The notes beneath the pieces were generated by a model. It worked only from the letters and a program-made list of their open reading frames with translations. It did not search any database and was not told the origin of the DNA. DNA of 64,000 nucleotides. Origin: Colletotrichum lupini. Lineage: Eukaryota > Ascomycota > Sordariomycetes > Glomerellales > Glomerellaceae. Position numbers and translations under genes: made by a program. Shown in pieces: positions 46,143-57,703 of this stretch. The number at the start of each line of letters is the position of its first letter. The first letter of the stretch is position 1. Location of the stretch: the NCBI RefSeq assembly GCF_023278565.1, contig NC_064678.1, forward strand, positions 4,216,001 to 4,280,000. Reading direction: 5' to 3'.

Positions 46143-48445
46143 ATGGACAACTTACACCCTCAAGACGAAGTCTTGCGTCATTCCCTCGAGGATCCGGAGT
46201 CTTTTTGGGCCCACCAGGCCGAACACCTGCACTGGCACAAGAAGCCCTCTTCAACACTCAAAGTCACCAAGAAGACGCTCAAGAGCGGCGTCACCCACGA
46301 CTCTTGGGAGTGGTTTCCGGACGGAGAAATCTCGACCTGTTTCAACTGTGTAGACCGTCACGTTCACGATGGCAGGGGCGATGCGCCGGCAATATACTAT
46401 GACAGTCCCGTTACGAATACCAAGCAGACCCTCACATACAAGCAGCTACTCGACGAGGTTGAGGTCTTCGCCGGGGCGCTGAGGGAAGAGGGAGTGAAAA
46501 AGGGCGACGTCGTCCTGGTTTATAGTAAGTATTCTTCTCATTGTCGGATAGCCAATTTTCCGATCCAAACCTTACACTACTATTAGTGCCCATGATTCCC
46601 GCGGCATTGATAGGCATACTCGCCGTCAGTCGCCTAGGTGCAATCCACGCCGTCGTATTCGGCGGGTTCGCACCGGCCGCTCTCGCCCAGCGTATAGAGG
46701 CCTCTCAGCCCGTGGCCATCCTGACGGCTTCGTGTGGTATCGACGGTAATAAGCCGCCCATGAGCTACAAGCCGTTCGTTGAGGAGGCTTGCCAGATCTC
46801 CAAGCACAAACCCGACAAGGTGGTTGTATGGCAGCGCGAGCAGATCCGGTGGAACCCCATCAAGAGGAACGACGGCGAGAGGAACTGGCAGAGCATTGTA
46901 AAGAGCTGTCGTGCGAGAGGCGTTAGGGCCGATTGCGTGCCTGTGAAGTCGACGGACCCGATCTATATCATCCACACATCTGGTACGACGGGAACGCCAA
47001 AGGGCGTGTTGAGGGATGCTGCTGGACACGCTGTCGGGTTGCATCTTTCTATCAGCTACTTGTTCAACATCCACGGCCCCGGCTGTGTTTCGTTCACAGC
47101 GTCAGATATCGGATGGGTACGTTTTGTCAAGCTCTCCCGGGGCTGGGTCAGATTCTAATGTTAGGTGGTTTAGGTCGTAGGGCACAGCTATATCGCATAC
47201 GCCCCCCTCTTCACGGGTGCCGCCACCGTCCTCTACGAGGGCAAACCCGTCGGCACACCAGATGCCTCAGCCTTTTGGCGCATCGTGGAAGAGTACAAGG
47301 TTAACACCATGTTCACAGCGCCGACGGCTCTCCGCGCCATCAAGCGCGACGATCCCGAGAACAAGCTCTTCAAGCAGATCGGAGAGCGCGGCGGCCTCCG
47401 GACGCTCAAGGGGCTCTTCTTGGCGGGCGAGCGGTCCGAACCGGCAATCATCACAATGTACCAGGAGCTCCTTGAAACCTACGGCGCAGTCGACGCCCAT
47501 GTTGTGGACAACTGGTGGTCGACGGAAGCCGGGTCGCCCATCACGGGGCGGGCTCTCGTGCCGCATGCCGGAAAAGACCGCGGTACGGATTTGCGTGGCC
47601 ATCCGCCTCCCAAGATCAAGCCGGGCAGCGCCGGAAAAGCCATGCCTGGCTTCGACGTCCGCATCGTGGATGATGACGGCAAGGAACTTCCGAGAGGCAC
47701 GATGGGAAACATCGTCCTCGGGTTGCCTCTTGCCCCGACTGCTTTCAGAACTCTGTGGCAAGATGAGGAGCGGTTTTACAAAGGCTATCTGAAGCGTTTC
47801 AATGGCAAGTGGTTGGATACGGGGGATGCAGGCTACATCGACGTCGAGGGTTACGTCAACGTCATGTCCCGTAACGACGACGTACTCAATGTCAGCGCTC
47901 ATCGTTTGTCAAGTGGTAAGCATCGTCCTCGTCCTCGTCCTTGGAAGTTCTTTTCCATGCCAAATAGAACGCCCCCCCGAAGCTAACAACAAGATAAAAC
48001 AGGCGGCCTCGAACAAGCCATCACATCCCACCCCCTCGTCGCGGAAGCCTGCGTGGTGGGCATCCCGGACGCGCTCAAGGGCCAGCTCCCCTTCGCCTTC
48101 ATCACGCTATCGACGCCCGAGCACCCGACCTCGGCGGTGCCCGACGCGAAGCTCGCCGACGAGATCAACGCGCTCGTGCGGTCGCAGGTCGGCGCCATCG
48201 CCACGCTGGGCGGGCTCATCCAGGGCAAGGGAATGATTCCCAAGACGCGCAGCGGCAAGACGCTACGCCGCGTCCTGAGGGAGCTGTTGGAGAACGCAGT
48301 GCACGAGGAGTTTGGGAAGGAGGTCCAGGTGCCGAGTACGGTCGAGGATGCTGGCGCGGTGGATGTTGCGAGGGAGAAGGTGAGGGAGTATTGGGAGGTG
48401 AGGGGGGATGGACATAAGAGTACGGAGGCTAGAGCGAAGTTGTAG
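46143..48445 (+). CDS. Acyl-CoA synthetase, ACSS3/propionyl-CoA-ligase type
   Basis: AMP-forming ligase activating short-chain acids (propionate/acetate class) to CoA thioesters. Exons 46143-46524, 46587-47116, 47174-47915 and 48003-48445 give 698 aa. Introns start gtaagt, gtacgt, gtaagc and keep frame. Domains: N-terminal ACAS-type cap (DPESFWAHQAEHLHW), AMP-binding P-loop TSGTTGTPKGV (~46,980), VVDNWWSTEAGSPI, DTGDAGYID, and the C-terminal catalytic lysine in TRSGKTLRR (near residue 636). HDSWEWFPDGEISTCFNCVDRH is ACSS3-like rather than the cytosolic acetyl-CoA synthetase (facA) form. ATG 46,143 is the first in frame; the open frame extends upstream without ATG, so a mitochondrial leader from a missed upstream exon is possible. 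A Pro-to-Arg or similar change in the P-loop tail (GVLRD) matches family variants. Confidence 0.9.
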
Positions 48446-50037
48446 ATATCACCTTTTGCTACGCACGACAGAGAAGCCTGTGCCAATCGTTTCATCACCG
48501 GTTCGTAACTGTGTTTTGGTGTTGAAGATCACACATCAAGACATTCTACTAACCAAGATAAGATAGTACAGTCACAAACGTTACGAGTGATATCATGAGC
48601 TCCAGTAACAAGCCTGAGAATCAAAAAGCGGATATGGTACTTTGATTCTGAGATATTGAGGAATGAGAATATGATCGCCTTATCACTTAGTATCCAACGT
48701 CGGTCGATATGTATTGAAGCTAGTGGGAAAGGATGTCAACGCACCACGCTGGATCTGTTTCCGTCACGAATCAAACCCGTCAATGACCGTAGAACGTCTT
48801 GGTCACGAAAAATATCAACTACTATCGTTCACTGGCTTTTTAAACCAACAAAAAAGGGGTTAAAAAATAAAAAAAAGAGCTGTCCGGCTTATCAGGAAAA
48901 CATATGATGTAGATACTGTGCTAATTGAAGAGGAACTCAGTCTACTCGATCTCGATGGCTCAAGAGACTTGATCTTCTCGACAAGGATTTGATCTCTCTG
49001 AACAGTTTTCAGAAACCCGTTCACCGGTCTTTAGTCTGAATCTATGTACAGGGTACCGGGCTGAGGAGATATGAGGGGTTGTCATGAAAGACTGCGGTAC
49101 GCTGCTGGCCGATCCTTTGAAAATTCCGTCATTTTCTCGTCATAGTCGGAATCCGCCGTAGACGTAGGCCTCGTAGCCAGCTATATCAAGCTCAACAGTG
49201 TTAACATATTCGTCTAGATTTCCTTGGTAGCTGCTAGGTAACTATATCGGAACATTCAACCCCGACCATCGGACGCTGAGCTCCCATGGTCTGGACTCGC
49301 CCAACTGAACTAAGGACACTGAGCCAAGAAAGCCTAGGCCGACCGCAATCTTTCCCCTGAAGCAATTGCCACCGACGACGACACCCATCGTGCGACATGA
49401 AGCCGTCGTTGCAAAGCGACACGCGCCCGCAGGATGGGTGGTATGACGAAAATCGAGAGCCCTCCATCCCGTATTCACGATCTCCTCGGTCACACCCTTC
49501 CGCCCTAGGCCTCGCCATGGTCAGCTTGTGTGACGAAAAGAGAGCGTAAGGTCGTCCCTCCAGGACCATTGACGTTCAAATGTATACGATCCCATGGCGG
49601 GAAGACGAGGCTCGAAGGAAAACCTGATACCCGTACCGAGTCACGGCCGTCGTACCATGTTTGCTCACGGGCCGTCGAACGTGTGACCGTGTTCGAAGCT
49701 GAGCGGCTGTTTCTCATCTCCGTCCAGGGATAGGTTCATCGGGAAATATGATTTAGGTTCCGGTGAAATGAGAGACGGGGGGCATCATCTACGGAAGTTC
49801 GAGGACAGGACGTGACAGGCATGGATCGGATATTTACGAGCGAAACGGTAATGGTGGTTATGAAGTTCCAAATGGAATAGCAAACTAGAGTAGTTCCAAC
49901 CAACGCCTCGTATGCCGAATCACAGCATGCCCCCCAATGTATTCCTGGTATCGTTGTGCCTCCAGTGACCCATCAATGCAATAGTTGAAAACCGTTCACG
50001 TTCGCCGACGTCGATAATGATCCAAGAACTAACCACA
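48446..50037. other. Convergent intergenic region
   Basis: About 1.6 kb between the 3' ends of the acyl-CoA synthetase and the BRCT gene. An A-rich run (~48,850-48,880) is present. No gene recognised on either strand. Confidence 0.5.
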
Positions 50038-50975
50038 TCAACTTGCCGATCCAGCGGGGGACTCCTTGGAGGCCTGCTTCCCGTACGTTCCATAAAGACT
50101 TCGTTGGCCCTCTCTCGCAACTTTCAGAGGAGCGAAGCGTGCTTCGGGCAATCGACTTCCCGCCTTGAGACTCTCCATTACCCTGCGCAAGGATTAGCGT
50201 CCGCCGATTCATACGGGTAGATGAGATAGGGAGACAAAGAAAGAACGAACCATTCAACGCCAATATATTTGACGGCAGACCCGCCGATCCTGCGAATTTC
50301 CTTTTCAAGTTTGCCGCTCGCGAGTCCTCCGCCGGCTCCAGCGCCTCCGCCCGCCGGTCTCCCGACAATAACATGCGTAACCTGCCTCCGTCCGAGATGT
50401 ATGGACATGCGCGCACCGTTCTCGACCAAGACGCGCTTGAGTTTGTGATCCGAGATGATGGGATGCGTGCTCCCGTTGACGTACACCGTGACGCCCTCGA
50501 ACAATCCCCTACCAGCCGCCCTCGTCGCCTCAGCATCCTCGTCCTCCTTCCGCCGAGCTTCCATGACCTCCTCTTCGCTCATCCTTACCAACCCACCCGG
50601 TGCTGTAGCAGACGTGCTAGATGCCGCGGAGCCGGTCTCAGAGACTGAAGAGCCGCTCCTCATCAGCCCCGGCCGCGCCAGCATGTCCGCCACGCTCATC
50701 TTTGCCCTCGCCTTGACGTCCTTGGGCACCACCATCTTCAGCTTCTCGTCAAAGTCCTCGCTGCCAGCGCCGTACGTGTCACTCATGCGGGCACCGCCAG
50801 TGTGACCGCCCGCAAACTGCTCCGAGAGCTTGCGGGCGCGGCTGGTTCGCCATCCTGTGCCCGGGACGTGATCCGGGCGTTGATGTCCGGTGGCGCTTGA
50901 GTTGTATGGATCGAAGTTGTTGCCGAACCGCGGCTTTGCGGCTGGTGGGATAGGTGTCTTCTCCGGCGAAGGCAT
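50038..50975 (-). CDS. BRCT-domain protein, REV1-like N-terminal module
   Basis: 289-aa protein with one BRCT domain, likely nuclear. Exons (minus): 50975-50251 and 50182-50038; intron 50250-50183 (donor GTTCGT, acceptor TTGCGCAG). The splice rejoins YIGVEW to VMESLKAG, restoring the conserved Trp and last helix of BRCT. The domain starts GLFEGVTVYVNGSTHPIISD and includes QVTHVIVGR, most like the BRCT of REV1 translesion polymerase. The catalytic Y-family domain is absent: the frame ends 48 codons after the junction. The N-terminal 130 residues are Ser/Gly-rich and charged. An unspliced read-through would end within the intron (ADANPCAG). It could be a stand-alone BRCT protein common in Sordariomycetes or an N-terminal remnant of REV1; the former is favoured by the clean stop and small size. 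Confidence 0.78.
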
Positions 50976-53900
50976 TTCGGTTCTGACACACGTGATTATT
51001 TTGGAGCAACAATGTTTCTTTTTCTTTTCTCTTCTGCCCTTTTTGCTTTGCTAGCATGATAGATGTGCCAAACGGCGCTGCAATGCGAGGCACATGCGCG
51101 TTGAGCATGCAATGTCGTTCAGGTCCACACAACAGAAACGTAGGGTCATAATGCTGGATTTTGCCTCTAGTGTCTCCGTAAGCAAACAAAGGGGTTATTT
51201 TCTGTCGTCAACGATACGCGAATCACGCGGCGCCGCAGGCTAGGGAGTCCCAAGCGCATTTACATCCAAGGTCGATCCAGGCACGTACCGGTCGCGGGGT
51301 CACATGATCTTTGTCTCACCGAGAGCCACCGACACCCACCTTGGTCACCTCTGGGGTTTCCATGTTAGTCATCTCTCGCTTACACCTAAACTCAAATCAC
51401 ATCTCATCGAAGCTACATGACGGGAAGGTGTAGAGACAGAGACATGCAGTCAAAGCTTCCCGAGTAAGGCGAAGCTAACTCAGGTGCCGTTCCTGGACCG
51501 AGAGATGTCAATGCCAGCTGCTCCGCCTGCCATACTGGCAAATGCAGGAGCTGCAGCAGCGTCGGCGCACCGATGTTTCCCCAGCTCGAATCCCGTCATT
51601 CCTCAAATCCCAGGAAGAATGCATGTGCACGTCAGAGTCCCCTTGGAACCTTCTTGTTGCAAGAAAGACCGAACGCTTCGAACCTCAGGGGACCTTTCAC
51701 CTCACCTTCAACCTCTCCATCTCCTGCAGGTACCGACATCAGGCCTAAACACCGGATCAGACACACCTGGACACACCCTCTTTGCTCTTCACCCTCCCCC
51801 AAAACAAGCGACATGTTTCCTTCGCCCACGAGGTTACCCACGAGCCCACGGAGCTGAAATCGGGACGGTCTGAGTGGAAAGGAGGCTGTGAAGAAGGTCA
51901 TACCTTGCACCATGTTGGAATGATGGGCTGCAGAGGCCCAATCACTCCTCGGCGCCTCTGTCTGACGGCTTTCGGAACGCTCAGTCAGGGGACCATATTG
52001 GAGTCTGGGCTCGGCAGATGCGAGTGCGAAAATCAGTTTTGGACCTTTTTGTCCTTGCGTACAACTACGAATATGATGTCGCCGTTATCTACTCGTCGAC
52101 GAAGTCTCTGACTCGGATGCCGCTCACTTCACACCCCCTTCAATATCCGGTTCAACAGAAGGCTATTTCTATCTTATTGTGGAAATGATATTGAAGATTC
52201 CACAGACGTATTGGGTACATACGCCCAAAGAAGACGACATCAGACTTCGACCCTTTGGATCGCCAAACCATATCACCGGGGGCCCTTGGTGCGGCGAAAA
52301 TTAAAGCCATCCAATCGGCCTAGGACATTGATCGCAGTGGCATCGCATTCCCCCACAGACGCCAGTCATGCACATCACGCCCAGTCATCGGTCGAAGGTT
52401 GCACCTTAAAAGGGAGAGAAAGCTTGCACAGCCGATGTTGGCTGCTTCATATTCGCGCCGTAGCTCCCCCCATACTCCCACATCCGGCGGAGGAGCCAGA
52501 GAGGTGACAAGAAACGAGAAGGCGAGAGAGGAAAGCTTGTTATCCAAGCTCCCTCGAAGAAAGGTGCACCTAGCTTCGGGTCTCGAATTGACTTGCATCG
52601 CCAAACCTGCCGCGCGGCGGGAGGCGGGAAACACCAAACGAAAGGGCCGTCTCATGCGCCCCGGACCTGGCATGGCACACTCTCCAGCTTCGGGGACTCC
52701 CATGTCTGCCATATATGGCTCTCCCATGAGGCCACTGCACGCACATGCGCCTGCATTTGCCAATCGACACCAAGAGAATGCAGCTTCCAGGCCCGCTAAC
52801 CTTCTCTCTCCTCGCCCTCTCCCGATGTTGTCCAGGTCAACCCTTGGAAAGGCGAAGAAAAGAGAAGCCAGGCGGTGCTCCGTCACATGTATAACACACC
52901 CATCTTATCATGCCGTACCAGCAGTTCATGCACGATGCCCGCTGCACCGCTGCGCACAGCACTGCGGATACCGCTACCTTACCTCACAACCTACTTTCCG
53001 AGCCTCCTCTCTTCCCGCCGCCGTGTTTCGCGGCTAGCCTTGGGCGGGCGGGGCAGGGCTGGAGCGAGGTGAGGGAGCATCGATGCGATGCGCCGGGCCC
53101 TGCCATGGCGGCCTGGCCTGGCCTGCCGTCTCTCCTGCATCAAACCACCAACATGCCATTTAGTGAAAACTCTCAGAAATGACAAGACGACGACGACAGG
53201 TCGCAAATGTCCCCCGGGAAAAGAAAGCTGGAGTCGCAAAGACGGATGCCGAGGCTTGCAAATTCTGCGCACGCTATACGTGCTGCATTCTTCAACGCTT
53301 CGCTGCGCGATGATGCACCGCTCTCTTTCTAATACGTAATCATACCTCGGGCAACCGACTACTTCAACGGTCGACCTCGTCATGTCGGAATAAAGGCAAG
53401 ACAAGACAAGTCACGACACAACGAGACGAGACAGCCTGGTCATACCAACCATTGCAGGGAGGCCACTGGTGCCGGGGTACCCACGAGGAAGCAAGACAGT
53501 CTGCGTAGCGAGGTAATAAAAAAAGTCAATCTCGCACCGCCGAGCCCCAAGCTCCCTTTTCCAGCCCGTCTCTCATGTGATATCAATCAGGGACGTCAGG
53601 GACGAGCACAGGGGTCGTGAAGGAGGGGGCGAACCGTTTCAAGCGTCCAAGTTCTATCCCGACTTGACGATTCATCCGGTGTCCAAGGTCCAACATGACA
53701 GCGCCACTCACAAGTGGACGGCAAGGAGACACGAAGTCTGGCGAGAGAGAGAGGCACAGAGGACATCAGCTCGAGCGCGCAAAAGGTCAAAGGTCCACGT
53801 CACGCTCGCTTGACCCCGTCCCTGACAGTTACATGATCTGCCCAGCATGCGCCTGCTTGCTGCGGCCCAGGTGCGCAAGAGCCATTTCACGACACCTGCT

Positions 53901-56309
53901 CTGTTTCCTGAGGGGGCATCCTCCGTGAGCGAGGACGAGGTTCGCAACACTCCGTACGGATACAGAATCCGTAGTCCGTAGTGCACTTCTAGGCCGCTTG
54001 GAAGAGCGAGCGAGAGTTTCCAGGGCTCCTCTGTGATCCGTGATCTCGCCGCCGCCACCCCATGTCTGAGCAGCATGCATACCCGTACGCGCATGCAGGC
54101 AATCGTACCCTTTCGCTTTCCGGGGGTGGGAGGGGGGAGGGTGAGGGTGAGGGTGAGGGAGAGCCTGCTGTGGTGTTTTGCTTGCTCTACCTTGCCTTGC
54201 CTTGCCTTGCTTGCCCTGCAAATCAAGACCTTCGGAAGACCTACCTACCTTCCTGGCCTGGCCAAGTCGAGACTGGTCTGTTTACATCTACCTGGCAAAT
54301 CCTATCCGCCTTCGCTTCGCCTCGCGCGGCCGACCCGGGTCGTGACAAGCGGACGCGACGAGCGAGCGGGGGAAGGATTGTCTCCTCTCTCCTCTTCCCG
54401 AATCTCGACGAGAAAGTGGGTATCCTCGAAGAAAAAAAAAAAGAGGCCGGCTAGAACCGATCCCGACATCGCCAATAGTTGGATTTGGTGCTGTCATTGT
54501 TATTGTATGATTCTGTCACCTTCCTGGCTCACACCGGTCGTGTCCCAGACAGAAAGGTTGTGTGTCTCGTCTCGGGAGCTAAATCAAGATAGAGAGAGGT
54601 TGAGTGGTAGGGGAGAGGGAAGGACGGCGCGCGCCAGAACATTATACCTCACACCCTCCCGTCCCGGCAAAGAGATAGACGTCGACACACACGGAGAGAG
54701 AGAGAGAGAGAGGCACAAAAAAGACGCACTGATGGCGGAGAGTGAGGTGCCAGAGTGGATGGATGGCTGGGAAGAGGCTTGCTTGGTCTTAGACTGGCGC
54801 CCGTCTACCGCTTCTCTACGGTCCACGGATACGTACTCGGGTACCGGGGGGACCCCTCCCGTCTTTCTCACTCCCAAAAAGACGTGCGCGGCACACAACG
54901 CAAACAAGGGAAGGAGGGCGGCTGTCAGAAGTCTAACTACGCCGAGGTTATCATTGTGTTTTTAGTTTAGTTTAGGTTTTTTTTTTCTTTCTTTCTCGAG
55001 AGCGGCGAGCCGATCGAATGACCCAAAACGGTAGAGTATAGCCGTTCCATGTGGTCCCCGACGGGCAGAAAAATCTCTGTTGGAACAAAGTCAATCTTTG
55101 TGGACAAGGAAACCAGAGGCGGGCAAAGGGCAGGGAGAAAGGGCCCGGGGGGGGGCGGCACCGAGGAAAGGGAGGGAAGAACAAGAAGTTCGAGAAACAA
55201 AGCCGAAAAAGTTATGCAACAAGGGGATTGTTCCTCAACAATAGACGGGACGACGTTGAAGACGAGACAAGAGAGAGGGACTTGGACATGTGGAAGAAAG
55301 GGCAGAAAAAAAAGAGACATTTCGTAACGTCGTCCTCTGTCTGTCTTCCTCGCTGTCTGTCACTGTCTCCGTACGTGGTATTCCAAGGCAAGGGCCGTTG
55401 CATTGCCTTGCCTTACAGATAGATACATGCTGCTGCTGCTGCTGGATTGTCACCAACGGAGCCAACAGCAGGCGACGGTACACACATTATGCGAAGCATA
55501 CTTGCATCCGGAGGGCAGATGGGCTGGGAACCACCACCCAGTCTTTCCTTGCCAGTCGTGCCAGTATCCGTATGCCACACACGAAACTTTTGCTGCCGCC
55601 GCTGTTGTGATCGTCCTAAATCCGGGGGGCGCGTCTACACAGTACGTTGCCCTTTCTCCTTTCTTTTCCCGTATGCAATGCCCATGTTTCTTCCTTCGGC
55701 CACCTGCTTGCTCAACGACTCTGAGACCTTTTTTCCTAGCAGGAGGAGCCTGGAGGAGTCGATGGAGAGTCGAGAATACGGTTGCATCGTTCGTATCGCA
55801 AGGACCAAGGTAGGTAGGTGATGGTGGTGGCAAAAAAGGCTTCATCAACAAGTGACAACGCCGCCTTCAACTTTTGGACATCTCCGTGCTTGTTTTTACA
55901 GCCTCTTCAGAAGTTCAGCTCCTGTCTAGAAACTAGACTATCCGTAGACTAGCTCCCAGAGGCCCCAAGTTGGGAGAACTCCAGAACTTTTTTCCCTAGT
56001 TTACATACTCTCTCCGCTTCGGCGAGGATTGCAGACGCGCTATTCTGTCATACTGCGGCATCTCCCTGCACGTACGGTAATCTCTTGTGATTTTTCTGTT
56101 TCTTTCCTTCTTGTTCCCGTTTTCCTCTCTTCACCCCCTCCCTTCCCCCACCCGCCATGTAGTGTAGAGTGTACTTCCTCTTGCAAGCAACAAGCTACGG
56201 GATACCTAGCGCTTGTAAATCTGACATGTTACCACCCGAGACGCGGCGGCGGCGACGGCGCATCTTTGCCCACGGACGCTGGCGCTGCTGCTCCCACGCA
56301 CGCGCGCAA

Positions 56310-56326
56310 GGGGGGGGGGGGGGGGG
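56310..56326 (+). repeat. Poly-G tract (17)
   Basis: Uninterrupted run of 17 G. Companions: 56,526-56,541 (16 G), 57,690-57,703 (14 G), and 63,753-63,767 (15 C). Confidence 0.95.
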
Positions 56327-56525
56327 ACGCGGGTCCCATCCACAACCACTCCTCCCCCCCAGTCCCCAGCCCTCTCTTCTAGCCGCACATGGTATGACAC
56401 CAAGGTGCAAGGTAAGCCAGGCAGGCAAGGCAGGCAAACGGGCAAGATTTCCCAGATGTTGGGGGCAGGAAATTTGAGCGAGGGCGTGAGAAAAAAGGGA
56501 GGGGGAGCAGAAATAAAGTGGAAAT

Positions 56526-56541
56526 GGGGGGGGGGGGGGGG
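56526..56541 (+). repeat. Poly-G tract (16)
   Basis: Uninterrupted run of 16 G, 200 bp from the previous tract. Quadruplex-capable. Confidence 0.95.
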
Positions 56542-57689
56542 TTGGGTTTTGCGAATGTAACGCGGGCTTGACAGGCGAGGTCTTCCGCCCATCGCCGCCC
56601 GCTCCCTTCTCCTCCTCCTTCGTCACTTTTTGTCTGTGTATCCAGTATGTACAGAGTATTAGCGGCCGAACGAGAGAAAAATCTCACGCCAACCTATTGG
56701 GGGAACAAGCAATGGCAAGGTTGAGGAAGTTCGAGGAAACGATGTGCGCACCTGGCGGCCAGTTTTGGCGACCGCACAGAGCCCGGACTTTTATCGCCGT
56801 CAATCCACCCGCGACGAGGAGCAATCGGCTGCTGCTGCTGCTGCGGCGGCCGCTTGCTTGATCGAGTGGGTTTGGGCTTGACCGGGAGGAGGGATCGGAA
56901 GGAGATGCGAAGAAGTGTGTGTACAGAGTAGTATGGACGGATATGTGTATCTGTATGTGTATGCGTGTCCCGGGGGTCGCGGGTCGCGGGTGAGAGGGAG
57001 ATATTCCCGACAGCATCCAAGATGGGCCGCCGTCCTTCATCTAGACACCTACAGTGTAGATCTGGATGTGTGTCGATGCAGATACCGGCTTCGGCCTGTC
57101 TCAAGTGTGCTGGTGGAATGATGTAGATGTAGTCTTTGCCTCTTCAACTAGTAGGTTTGTACGACCGTTGCACACATAACCTGATGCACGCTGTTTTCTC
57201 CGTACAGGAGCCGTCGTTGGAAATGCCTCCGTTCCCCGGTGCGCCGATTTATGAAGACGGGAGGACAAACGATGGGTGCCAAGCAAACAAGCAAACTGTA
57301 TCATGAACGCGCCCAGCTCAGCTCTTTGCACAACGCAGCAGCGCAGGTCAGGCTAGGGCAGGGCTCCCGCGAGCTGCTGCTGCTGTCGTGGACACTAATG
57401 TAAGACATGTCGATTTCCCATCAGATCCTCCCACGACACAGATGCGAGGCTACGGGAAGCGCGCAGCTATCCCGACATATGCACAGGACGGAAGGCGGGC
57501 GGCGGGGTGAGGCACTGCTGCTCCTCTATGTCTGATGGAGGGAGGGGCCAAAAGCACCCGGGACATGATCCTGGGCCAGGAAAGGTCCCGTCAAGTCCAG
57601 CCATAGCCGATCGTGAGAGTACAGACGGACAGGCTACAGCCTACAACAGCCGTGCTCAACCTCTGTCGTCGGATCGTGGATCTTTTTGA

Positions 57690-57703
57690 GGGGGGGGGGG
57701 GGG
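57690..57703 (+). repeat. Poly-G tract (14)
   Basis: Uninterrupted run of 14 G. Confidence 0.95.

Noticed and set aside
52399..53037. 212-codon ORF as a gene
   Set aside because: No family features, repetitive Arg/Pro/Ser composition, competing open frame of 188 codons on the minus strand.
54033..54965. 310-codon ORF as a gene
   Set aside because: Composition follows low-complexity GA/CT repeats, no domain, overlapping frames equally open on the other strand.
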